From positions 1 to 52,526 of the forward strand of contig NZ_VDCZ01000018.1 of the NCBI RefSeq assembly GCF_006491645.1: 52,526 bases of DNA, read 5' to 3'. The stretch comes from Flavobacterium profundi (GTDB lineage: Bacteria > Bacteroidota > Bacteroidia > Flavobacteriales > Flavobacteriaceae). Shown one piece after another: positions 7,909-14,968 of this stretch (positions are counted from its first letter, which is position 1; the number at the start of each line of letters is the position of its first letter). Under the pieces are notes generated by a model that did no database searches, was not told the origin of the DNA, and saw only the letters and a list, made by a program, of their open reading frames with translations. The position numbers were made by a program, and so were the translations under genes.

Positions 7909-8358
7909 TTATTCATAACAATTTTTGTTGTGAATCTCCATCCATTTTGAAGGATCTGAAATTTCAGACCAACCAAATTTACGATATAATTCATGGGCAT
8001 CACCAGTTAATAAAATCCATCTTCTTAATCCTTTGAGGTTAGGATGTGTCATAATCGTTTCCATAAGCCATTTTGAAAGTCCTTTTCCTCTATAAGCTTC
8101 AAAGATGTAAACATCACCTAAATAGGCAATCGTTGTGTAATCACTTATAATTCGCGCAAATCCAATTTGTTTTCCATTATCATACACTCCAAAGCATAAC
8201 GAGTTTTGTATGGATTGTGCTACCTTTTCTTTAGGAATATTCAATGACCAATAGGCTTTAGTAGATAAAAATTGATGAATAGATGCTATATCTAATTTGG
8301 CTGTATCGGTTGAAATGGAAAAGTTATCTTTCTGTAAGGTTAGAGTAGTTGTTAGCAT
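7909..8358 (-). CDS. GNAT-family N-acetyltransferase
   Basis: This 149-residue single-domain protein has the GNAT acetyl-CoA loop in EAYRGKGLSKWLMETI (R-G-K-G type Q/RxxGxG/A) near residue 88. It is preceded by the strand AYLGDVYIF and followed by WILLTGDAHELYRKFGW, the usual C-terminal signature of small-molecule acetyltransferases (A.ELY.KFGF). Substrate unknown. It is unrelated in detail to the arg-operon GNAT at 48214-48888. The gene stands between two minus-strand genes and has no clear promoter of its own. Confidence 0.85.
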   Translation of the reverse strand: MLTTTLTLQKDNFSISTDTAKLDIASIHQFLSTKAYWSLNIPKEKVAQSIQNSLCFGVYDNGKQIGFARIISDYTTIAYLGDVYIFEAYRGKGLSKWLMETIMTHPNLKGLRRWILLTGDAHELYRKFGWSEISDPSKWMEIHNKNCYE

Positions 8359-8410
8359 ATTTTAGAGAATCTTTATTCTTTTATAAATCCAACGAATGTA
8401 ATTAAAATAA

Positions 8411-8441
8411 AAAATCCTCAATATGTAATATTGAGGATTTT
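8411..8441. terminator. Intrinsic terminator after the nucleoid-associated protein gene
   Basis: The stem AAAATCCTCAATAT / ATATTGAGGATTTT has a 3-nt loop. It lies 10 bp after the stop codon of the minus-strand gene and ahead of the GNAT gene. Confidence 0.8.
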
Positions 8442-8450
8442 AATTTGTTT

Positions 8451-9509
8451 TTAGCTTTTTTGTTCTTTATTGAAATACACCAAATAATAATACATTTGCT
8501 TTTCTTCATCCCAACCTTTTTCTACAAACTTCTCGGCACTTTCAGGATTAATAAAATCTAATTTAATTTGAATATTAGTGTCCAATTGTATGGTATTTTT
8601 CATTTTCTTCCTAGCATCTGTTACAGCTGCATTGGCAATTGGAAAATTAGAAACGTCTTCAATACTGTATTTGGCTCCTTTGTCTACTTTATAGTTTTTA
8701 AATTCTGGAATAAATTCAGGATTTTGCATCACTTCATTTAAAAAAGCCGTTTCTTCAAACTCATCATTTTTAGCAAAGTGATTTACCGCTCTATTCATGA
8801 ATAAAACTTCTTGTTGTTTATCTTCAGCGGGTAAAACAACATCTTTGGCAAAGTCTTGACAAAATTTTAAGTATTTTTTAGTAATGAAATTTTCATCCTG
8901 AAAAACATCAACAGATAAAAAATGCTCTAACCAATAACGCGCATCATATCGGTTACTGTCAACCGTTAAAATTTTATAACCTTCTTCTTTTTTATAATTA
9001 AAAATAAGGCATCCTTTGTCCAATTTGTTTAAGTTGATTCCTTGTTGTAAAATCATTTCCAAATTGTTGCCGTTTTCCTCAAATTGCAAAAAATCGGTTT
9101 GAATTTCACTTTTGAAAACACCTATTGCATCTACCGTATTATTATCGATGGAAACATTCGTAAAATAGGTAACATATACTTCACCATTTTTGATATGAGG
9201 ATGATTGGATTGTTCAAAAAGATGTTGGGTTATCTTTTTAGAAACCTCATGAATTTCCGATGGATTATTAAAAACTTGAGAAGCCAATTGGAACATTTCA
9301 TTGTATTCTAAATCTACTTCATGAGCAAATTGATAATAATTCTCTTCTTTTTCACGAAAAGGTTTAAAAAAATATTCCTTTAATAAAGGCATGATTTCAT
9401 CATTTAATCCGTATGGGTTTTCAGATAAAAAGGTGCTTTCATTTCTGCTTTTGTTACCTACTCTGTGAACAGATAGGTTTTCAATATGTGTATTAAATAA
9501 GTTTATCAT
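8451..9509 (-). CDS. Nucleoid-associated protein, NdpA/YejK-like (PF04245)
   Basis: The frame is open from a TTG at 9524, but the ATG at 9509 (MINLFNTHIENLSVHRVGNK) fits homologues better and gives 352 residues. The family signature is visible: an N-terminal V.RVGNK segment, then YVTYFTNVSIDNNTVDAIGVFKSE near 120-145 (the central beta region of NA37 proteins), and the C-terminal IQLDTNIQIKLDF. These proteins are thought to associate with the nucleoid; the molecular role is poorly known. It is a single gene with a terminator after it. Confidence 0.75.
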   Translation of the reverse strand: MINLFNTHIENLSVHRVGNKSRNESTFLSENPYGLNDEIMPLLKEYFFKPFREKEENYYQFAHEVDLEYNEMFQLASQVFNNPSEIHEVSKKITQHLFEQSNHPHIKNGEVYVTYFTNVSIDNNTVDAIGVFKSEIQTDFLQFEENGNNLEMILQQGINLNKLDKGCLIFNYKKEEGYKILTVDSNRYDARYWLEHFLSVDVFQDENFITKKYLKFCQDFAKDVVLPAEDKQQEVLFMNRAVNHFAKNDEFEETAFLNEVMQNPEFIPEFKNYKVDKGAKYSIEDVSNFPIANAAVTDARKKMKNTIQLDTNIQIKLDFINPESAEKFVEKGWDEEKQMYYYLVYFNKEQKS

Positions 9510-9524
9510 TTTTAAATGTGTCAA

Positions 9525-9607
9525 TTATTAATTTGTCAATGTGTCATTTTATGTTTGCGAAACCCGTACCAATAGCACATTGTCACATTTACATATTGAC
9601 TAATTTT
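9525..9607. repeat. Short TGTCAA-type repeats in direct and inverted order
   Basis: This 83-bp intergenic segment contains TGTCAAT/TGTGTCA words on one side (9526-9550) and their inverted relatives CACATTGTCACATTT and TATTGAC on the other (9577-9600). Between them is a GC-richer stretch GCGAAACCCGTACC. It can fold into an imperfect cruciform and may end transcription of the upstream minus-strand gene. No ORF is present. Confidence 0.5.
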
Positions 9608-10138
9608 TTAATTCCAATTTTCTTCAAAACCAAAATCTTCAAAACTATCATCTCCATCAAACATATCTAAATCGTCTTCATCGTAATCGTCTTCAAAATC
9701 AGAACCAAAATCATCTGCTTCAAATGCTTTATCTGGTGCATCTAATGGTAATTGTCCATGAGAATATAATAGAGCAGGATAGGTTTCTCCCTCTACTTTT
9801 TCTTCAATAGCAGCTAACTCAACAAGAAAAGTCCACATATTAAAGAAATCATATACATAAATAATTTTAGTTTGATGTTGGTCTAAATTATCTTCTAATA
9901 TAAAATTATTCATGATTCGCATTTCTCCTGGAACATCACCCGTATCAAACAAAGGAATTTCATCTTCCTGATTCCAGTTTTCATCACATGTATAAAAGGA
10001 AGCCATTTCAGTACCATCAAAGCCAAAAGCATTTACTAATGCATTGTGTAAATCTTCTAACGTAGCTTCTTTTTCAATAGCAATATCTCTAAAAATATCT
10101 TCTTCTGCATCGAGTATTGCTCGGAATTTATAAATCAT
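9608..10138 (-). CDS. Plasmid pRiA4b ORF-3-like / IS1096 TnpR-like domain protein with acidic tail
   Basis: Residues 1-125 look like the PRiA4_ORF3 family (PF07929): IYKFRAILDAEEDIFRDIAI, then LHNALVNAFGFDGTEMASFY, then IIYVYDFFNMWTFLVELAAI. The last 35 residues are mostly Asp, Glu, Phe and Gly (for example DDFGSDFEDDYDEDD), a highly acidic tail probably flexible or protein/metal-interacting. Despite the family name there is no sign of a transposon here. Function unknown. It is followed on the same strand by the nucleoid-associated gene. Confidence 0.7.
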   Translation of the reverse strand: MIYKFRAILDAEEDIFRDIAIEKEATLEDLHNALVNAFGFDGTEMASFYTCDENWNQEDEIPLFDTGDVPGEMRIMNNFILEDNLDQHQTKIIYVYDFFNMWTFLVELAAIEEKVEGETYPALLYSHGQLPLDAPDKAFEADDFGSDFEDDYDEDDLDMFDGDDSFEDFGFEENWN

Positions 10139-10222
10139 AATCTTGAAATTTTAGGAAACGCAAAAGTAAGGATTATTTGCCATTTTTGCTTTAGGTTTTT
10201 AGTATTGTTGATAACATTATTT

Positions 10223-11137
10223 CTAAAATATTGAGGCTTCGGTAATTGTTGTTAATCGTTCTAAAGTTTCTAAACCATAATAAGAATTTCCTTTTTTATT
10301 CAATTTTGGACTCCAAACCGCTACAGTATAATGATTCGGGTAAATGGCTACAACACCGCCACCAACACCACTTTTACCTGGTAATCCCACTTTAAACGTA
10401 AATTCTCCTGCTTGATCATAAAAACCGCACATTTGCATTAAGGCATTCATTCTTTTACACTGACTGGTTGTTAAAAACTTGGTTTTACTTTTGGGGATCA
10501 AACCATTATGTGAAAATAATTGAAATACTTTGGCTAAATCCTCACAGGTCATTTCAATCGAACACTGATAAAAATAGAAATCAAGTACATCTTCAGGAGC
10601 ATTAGTAATATTGTGAAAAGATTTGATATAGTTTACCAATGCAGCATTGCGAAAACCATGTTCTTTCTCAGATTGAGCTACTGTTTCATTATAATCAATA
10701 GCTTCGTTTTCGGCTAATTCTCTTATGAAGTTTAAAAAATAAGCTTTAGGATTATCAAAATGAGATAACATGAGATCTGCAATAACCAGTGCACCTGCAT
10801 TTATAAAGGGATTTCTAGGAATGCCATTTTCATATTCTAATTGTACTAAAGAATTAAAAGCATTCCCAGAGGGTTCAAAACCCACACGTTGCCACAAATC
10901 GTTCCCTATTTTAGAAAAAATAATAGCGGTTGTGAGTACTTTGGAAATACTTTGTATGGAAAATTTTTCTTTGGCATCGCCAATGGAATAGTTGTTTTGA
11001 TGATTATCTATTAAGGCAATACCAAATTTATTAGAATTTACTTTTTCAAGTTCCGGAATATAATCTGCAACGGTTCCCTTATTTTCCAAAAGAAGCACTT
11101 CATTGTATATTGAATTGATAATTTGTTGGTATTCCAT
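10223..11137 (-). CDS. glsA: Glutaminase (serine-dependent, GlsA type)
   Basis: This enzyme deamidates L-glutamine to glutamate and ammonia. The 304-residue protein matches the bacterial glutaminase family. The catalytic SxxK motif is in FSIQSISKVLT (Ser-Ile-Ser-Lys, near residue 64). Other signatures are NPFINAGALVI near 110, and GLPGKSGVGGGVVAIYP near 250 with the conserved Gly-rich turn. Its promoter faces away from the TonB receptor gene, and its -33 region overlaps one copy of the proposed LytTR direct repeat, so it might respond to the same regulator. Confidence 0.95.
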   Translation of the reverse strand: MEYQQIINSIYNEVLLLENKGTVADYIPELEKVNSNKFGIALIDNHQNNYSIGDAKEKFSIQSISKVLTTAIIFSKIGNDLWQRVGFEPSGNAFNSLVQLEYENGIPRNPFINAGALVIADLMLSHFDNPKAYFLNFIRELAENEAIDYNETVAQSEKEHGFRNAALVNYIKSFHNITNAPEDVLDFYFYQCSIEMTCEDLAKVFQLFSHNGLIPKSKTKFLTTSQCKRMNALMQMCGFYDQAGEFTFKVGLPGKSGVGGGVVAIYPNHYTVAVWSPKLNKKGNSYYGLETLERLTTITEASIF

Positions 11138-11149
11138 TTCTTTTTTTGG

Positions 11150-11178
11150 TAAATGTACTAAAATGTTTCTGCTTACAA
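11150..11178 (-). promoter_or_regulatory. glsA promoter (TTG-N18-TACATTTA)
   Basis: On the minus strand, TTG (11178-11176), 18 bp and TACATTTA (11157-11150) match the -33/-7 consensus with one mismatch. The TTG lies inside the upstream copy of the direct repeat assigned to the divergent TonB receptor promoter. Confidence 0.6.
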
Positions 11179-11245
11179 TTCGGTAACGAAAAATTACAGT
11201 TGGGTAGAATTAAATTGAAAAGCCGTTAGCAATACTTCAATTTTG
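11175..11245 (+). promoter_or_regulatory. Proposed LytTR-type operator pair and promoter of the TonB receptor gene
   Basis: The two direct-repeat copies are ACAATTCGG (11175-11183) and ACAGTTGGG (11196-11204). Their starts are 21 bp apart, leaving a 12-bp spacer. The second copy fits the recalled LytTR consensus [TA][AC][CA]GTTN[AG][TG] fully; the first has one mismatch. Downstream are TTG (11215-11217), a 20-bp spacer and CAATTTTG (11238-11245), a -7 box lacking the first T, as expected for an activator-dependent promoter. The same arrangement with the same distances is found at 14195-14265. The ATG is 31 bp after the -7 box. Confidence 0.6.
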
Positions 11246-11276
11246 CTTCATCAAATTAATTAAACAACAATTAAAA

Positions 11277-13430
11277 ATGAAAACGGTTTTACAACTTTTA
11301 GTATGCTTCACTTCTTTATTCGGTTTTTCACAAACTCAAATTACAGGTGCTGTTCAAGATGAATTTGGTCAACCTATATATGGCGCTAATATTTTTATTA
11401 AAGGTACTTATGATGGAGGTATTTCAGATGAAAAAGGAAATTTTAAATTTGAAACAACGGCTTCAGGGGCACAAATTCTTCAAATTAGTTTTTTGTCTTA
11501 TGAAACTCTAATTCTTAAAATTACGATTGAAAACTATCAGCCTAAAAAGTATATTTTGAAAGAAAATGTAAATACCCTAGATGCTGTAGTGGTTTCTGCA
11601 GGAACGTTTAAAGCGGGTGATAATAGTAAAACAACAGCCTTAAAGCCTTTAGATATTGTTACTACTGCAGGTTCTGTAGGTAATATTATTGGCGCTTTAG
11701 AAACCTTACCAGGAACACAAACGGTTGGTGAAAGTGGAAGACTCTTTGTGCGTGGTGGAGAAAGTGATGAAACCCAAACATTTGTAGATGGTATTCGTGT
11801 GGCGCAACCTTATGGCGCAACGGCAAATAATTTACCTACACGAAGTCGTTTTTCACCTTTTTTGTTTGATGGCGTTACTTTTTCAACGGGAGGTTATAGT
11901 GCTGAATATGGAAATGCTTTGTCGAGTGTTTTGTTATTAAATACAATCAATGAACCGGTACAAAGTCAGACAGATATTTCCATTATGTCTTTGGGAGTAG
12001 GTTTAGGGAATACCCAAAAATGGGAAAAGAGTTCGTTAACATTTAATACAGGTTATATCAATTTTGCTCCGTATCAAGTACTTGTTCCACAAAAAATAGA
12101 TTGGAATAAACCCGTTCAAGCCTATTCTGGTGAGAGTGTGTATCGTAGAAAGTTTAAGAATGGATTATTAAAAGTGTATGGTGCTTTAGATTATACAACC
12201 TTCGATATCAATCAAAAAGATGTGAATTTTGATGCTAAAAGGAGTATTGCCATTCAAAATAAAAACTTTTACTTGAATACGAGCTATAAAGGTTATCTAA
12301 ATGATAATTTGCAATTACAAACCGGTTTTGGTTTTGGTTATGGCCAAAATGAATTGAATCTTGCCAATGATTTACTTCAAAATAATGAAAGAGCGTTACA
12401 TTATAAACTGAAATTTCGTCAAACGATTACCAATAGAATAAAGTTAAACTTTGGAGGGGATTTTTTCCATACAAATTTCGATGAAAATTTTACTCCAGCT
12501 GCATCGAATCGTTTTGACTATGGTTACCAAAATAATATGACTGCCTTATTTTCAGAAGCAGAAATCTTTTTCTCTAAAAAAGTAGCCATGAATGTAGGAT
12601 TGCGTTCTTCTAAAAGTAATTTAATTTCAGATTACACCCTAGAACCTCGAGTTTCATTTGCTTATAAAGTAGCCGAAAATAGTCAGTTTTCTATGGCTTA
12701 TGGTAATTTCAATCAAACGGCAAATCAAGACTATCTAAAGTTCAATACCCACTTAGATTATGAAAAGACCCAACATTATATATTCAATTATATGTATAAC
12801 AAAGACAAAAGAATGTTGCGTGCAGAAGCGTATTATAAACGATATGCCGATTTAGTAAAATATGATGGAAACTTGGCTACTTATGACAGCAATTACAACA
12901 ATAACGGTTATGGGTATGCCAAAGGGATTGATTTGTTTTGGAGAGATAATAAAACCATTAAAAATTTAGATTATTGGATTTCTTATTCTTACATAGATTC
13001 GGAAAGAGATTATAAGAATTATTCAAAAGAAGTAACACCCAGTTTTATTGCCAATCACAACTTTTCAGTAGTTACGAAATATTGGGTTGACCAATTAAAA
13101 TCACAAATAAGCGCGACCTATACGTTCAATTCTGGAAGACCTTATAACAATCCGAATAGTGCTGATTTTATGAATGAAAAAACCAAATCATTCAATAACT
13201 TAAGTTTGAGTTGGGCGTATTTAGTTTCCCAACAAAAGATTTTATTCTTTTCTGTGACCAATGTCTTAAATGCTTCTAATGTTTTTGGCTACCAATATGC
13301 TAATACTCCAGACGGTAACGGACAGTTTCAAAGACAAGCTGTTACTCAACCAGCCAATCAATTCTTTTTTGTAGGTTTCTTTTGGACGATAAGCGATAAT
13401 AAGAAAACGAATAATCTGAATAATTTGTAA
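11277..13430 (+). CDS. TonB-dependent outer-membrane receptor with CarboxypepD_reg-like N-domain
   Basis: This 717-residue outer-membrane receptor takes up a substrate with TonB energy. Residues 1-19 are a signal peptide (ends GFSQ). Residues 20-95 are a carboxypeptidase-regulatory-like beta sandwich (ITGAVQDEFGQPIYGANIFI, then GGISDEKGNF). The plug spans about 105-230, with LETLPGTQTVGESGRLFVRG and GGYSAEYGNALSSVLLL. The remainder is a beta-barrel of alternating aromatic strands. No SusD partner is nearby, so a polysaccharide locus is unlikely; metal, siderophore, cobalamin or peptide are all possible. A DUF2141 gene follows on the same strand, and the promoter carries the proposed LytTR repeat. 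Confidence 0.93.
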   Translation: MKTVLQLLVCFTSLFGFSQTQITGAVQDEFGQPIYGANIFIKGTYDGGISDEKGNFKFETTASGAQILQISFLSYETLILKITIENYQPKKYILKENVNTLDAVVVSAGTFKAGDNSKTTALKPLDIVTTAGSVGNIIGALETLPGTQTVGESGRLFVRGGESDETQTFVDGIRVAQPYGATANNLPTRSRFSPFLFDGVTFSTGGYSAEYGNALSSVLLLNTINEPVQSQTDISIMSLGVGLGNTQKWEKSSLTFNTGYINFAPYQVLVPQKIDWNKPVQAYSGESVYRRKFKNGLLKVYGALDYTTFDINQKDVNFDAKRSIAIQNKNFYLNTSYKGYLNDNLQLQTGFGFGYGQNELNLANDLLQNNERALHYKLKFRQTITNRIKLNFGGDFFHTNFDENFTPAASNRFDYGYQNNMTALFSEAEIFFSKKVAMNVGLRSSKSNLISDYTLEPRVSFAYKVAENSQFSMAYGNFNQTANQDYLKFNTHLDYEKTQHYIFNYMYNKDKRMLRAEAYYKRYADLVKYDGNLATYDSNYNNNGYGYAKGIDLFWRDNKTIKNLDYWISYSYIDSERDYKNYSKEVTPSFIANHNFSVVTKYWVDQLKSQISATYTFNSGRPYNNPNSADFMNEKTKSFNNLSLSWAYLVSQQKILFFSVTNVLNASNVFGYQYANTPDGNGQFQRQAVTQPANQFFFVGFFWTISDNKKTNNLNNL

Positions 13431-13434
13431 ATCA

Positions 13435-13452
13435 GTATTAAGTGATTAATAC
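13435..13452. repeat. Short hairpin between TonB receptor and DUF2141 genes
   Basis: The perfect inverted repeat GTATTAA-gtga-TTAATAC starts 4 bp after the receptor stop. It has no U-run, so it is not a good terminator. It could be an mRNA processing or stabilising hairpin that lowers DUF2141 expression relative to the receptor, or a dyad operator. Confidence 0.4.
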
Positions 13453-13508
13453 CTAGTACTTAGTCTTTAACCAGTTAAAATAAAGTAAACACAATAAATA
13501 AACACCAT

Positions 13509-13919
13509 ATGAAAACAACAATTGTTACAGCATGTCTATTGCTATGCGGTTATTTAAATGCACAAACGTATACTCTAGAAGTTAACATGTCCGGTTTCAA
13601 AAACAATAAAGGAAAAGTAAAAGTAGGATTGTATACTTCTGAAGCTACTTTTTTAAAAGTTACTTTTCTGAGTTTGGATGCATCCATAATTAACGAAGAA
13701 GCTAAAGTAGTGTTTGAAAATTTGGAAAAAGGGGAGTATGCTGTTTCCATTTATCACGATGAAAACAACAATAATGAGATGGATAAAAATCTTTTTGGTA
13801 TTCCAAAAGAAGCGTATGCCTCTTCGAATAATGCCAAAGGGTCTTTTGGTCCACCTAAGTATAAAGATGCTAAATTTATTATAAAAGAAGATGTAGTACT
13901 ACACATTACAATCGATTAG
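13509..13919 (+). CDS. DUF2141 periplasmic protein
   Basis: This 136-residue secreted protein has a signal peptide (1-18, ends LNAQ) and one DUF2141 domain of beta-sandwich type. The recognisable pattern is NKGKVKVGLYTSEATFL, then FENLEKGEYAVSIYHDENNN.EMD.N.FGIP.E.YA.SN.AKG.FGPP.Y.DA. The Asp/Asn-rich loop DENNNNEMDKN may bind calcium. The family's function is not established. It lies 78 bp downstream of the TonB receptor and is probably in the same transcription unit, with a hairpin between them. Confidence 0.85.
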   Translation: MKTTIVTACLLLCGYLNAQTYTLEVNMSGFKNNKGKVKVGLYTSEATFLKVTFLSLDASIINEEAKVVFENLEKGEYAVSIYHDENNNNEMDKNLFGIPKEAYASSNNAKGSFGPPKYKDAKFIIKEDVVLHITID

Positions 13920-13924
13920 AAGGA

Positions 13925-14197
13925 GCAAAAAGCACTATTTTATTTACTAAAAGTTAATAATTAGTAACTAAAAGTAAATATTTTGATACTAAAAGTATAT
14001 TATTTTTAACTAAAAGTAAATAAATGTTTATTAAAAGTAAATAATGTAATACTAAAAGTAAATGATGTAATGCTAAAAGGTTGTATTTAGAAGCTTAAAG
14101 CAAATCATAAGAAGCAAAAAGGCTTTCTACACGCCCTAATTCCTAATTTCCCATATCTAATTCCTAATTCCGAATCACTAATTCCTAAAAAAATACA
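13925..14197 (+). repeat. 21-bp phased degenerate repeat array, 13 units
   Basis: Units begin at 13925, 13946, 13967, 13988, 14009, 14030, 14051, 14072, 14093, 14114, 14135, 14156 and 14177, exactly 21 bp apart. The 9-bp cores are GCAAAAAGC, ACTAAAAGT (five times), ATTAAAAGT, GCTAAAAGG, GCTTAAAGC, GCAAAAAGG, CCTAATTCC, TCTAATTCC and ACTAATTCC. The 12-bp spacers vary. The array fills most of the gap of about 415 bp between DUF2141 and the TPR gene, which holds no ORF. The period is also 3 x 7 bp, and heptamer periodicity is visible in the CTAATTC part, so it may be a decayed minisatellite rather than a set of binding sites. Confidence 0.8.
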
Positions 14198-14265
14198 ATT
14201 CATCCTCAAAAAATAACAGTTCGGTAAGTATCAATTTTAAAATAGAAGGAACTGACCGAAATTTG
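14195..14265 (+). promoter_or_regulatory. Proposed LytTR-type operator pair and promoter of the TPR/kinase/2TM operon
   Basis: The copies are ACAATTCAT (14195-14203) and ACAGTTCGG (14216-14224), with starts 21 bp apart. The second fits the LytTR consensus fully. A TTT at the -33 position (14235-14237) and GAAATTTG (14258-14265) follow with a 20-bp spacer. Distances from the second copy to -33 and -7 are identical to those at the TonB receptor promoter. The stem TTCGGT (14220-14225) / ACCGAA (14256-14261) overlaps the site. The operon encodes a LytTR regulator, so autoregulation is likely. The leader to the TPR ATG is about 70 nt. Confidence 0.6.
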
Positions 14266-14334
14266 TTCTATCAAAAAGCAATAACAATTAAAAAACGAAC
14301 AGTTATCATTAGTAACAATTTAAAATCAAACATC

Positions 14335-14958
14335 ATGACACGAATTATCACCATCATCACATTCTTTATTTTTTCAGTTATAACCGCTCATGCACAATAT
14401 GAGAAAGGCATGCAACAAGCTTTAGAACTTTGGAAAAATGACAAACCCACAGAAGCGATTGCAGTTTTTGAAAGAATTGCTGCAGTAGACGAAACCAATT
14501 GGTTACCGAATTATTATATCGCTTTTATTAATACTGTACAGTCATTTCGTTATATGAATGACAAAGTAAAAGTAAAAGTATTGCTTGAAGAAGCTCAAAA
14601 AGCACAAGATAAAATGAATAGAGTAGCTTTAGACAATCCAGAAGTTTTAGTAATGCAAGCCATGATTCACACTGGTTGGATAGTATATGATCCTATGGTT
14701 AACGGACAAAAATTATCAGGAGACGTCATGTATATTTACAATAAAGCGTATCAGATTGCTCCAGAAAATCCGAGAGTAGTTTTTCAAAAAGCCTCTTTTG
14801 AGATTGGTATGGCAAGTTATTTTGGTCAAGATACAAAACCAATGTGTGCGCAGTTAGAGAAATCATTAGAACTTTTTGCTAACTTTAAACCGGAAACACC
14901 ATTTCATCCAACTTGGGGATTGGATAGAGCACAAGAAGAATTAGCGAAATGTAAGTAA
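14335..14958 (+). CDS. Secreted tetratricopeptide-repeat protein
   Basis: The frame is open from a TTG at 14263, but the ATG at 14335 directly starts a signal peptide (MTRIITIITFFIFSVITAHAQ), giving 207 residues. The mature part has helix pairs of TPR type: GMQQALELWKNDKPTEAIAVFERIA (first repeat), a central helical block around KVKVLLEEAQKAQDKMNRVA, and YIYNKAYQIAPENPRVVFQK. The C-terminus has conserved-looking Cys, Pro and Trp (PMCAQLEKSLELF, FHPTWGLDRAQEELAKC). It is likely a periplasmic scaffold. As first gene of the operon, 10 bp before the histidine kinase, it might sense or present a signal to the kinase; this is inference. Confidence 0.75.
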   Translation: MTRIITIITFFIFSVITAHAQYEKGMQQALELWKNDKPTEAIAVFERIAAVDETNWLPNYYIAFINTVQSFRYMNDKVKVKVLLEEAQKAQDKMNRVALDNPEVLVMQAMIHTGWIVYDPMVNGQKLSGDVMYIYNKAYQIAPENPRVVFQKASFEIGMASYFGQDTKPMCAQLEKSLELFANFKPETPFHPTWGLDRAQEELAKCK

Positions 14959-14968
14959 TAAACAACCA

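Noticed and set aside
9608..10138. Transposon gene, suggested by the family name IS1096 TnpR-like
   Set aside because: The domain name is historical; no inverted repeats, transposase or resolvase motifs surround this gene.
13925..14197. CRISPR array
   Set aside because: Period is 21 bp with 9-bp degenerate cores; there are no 25-45 bp conserved repeats, no unique spacers of fixed length, and no cas genes.
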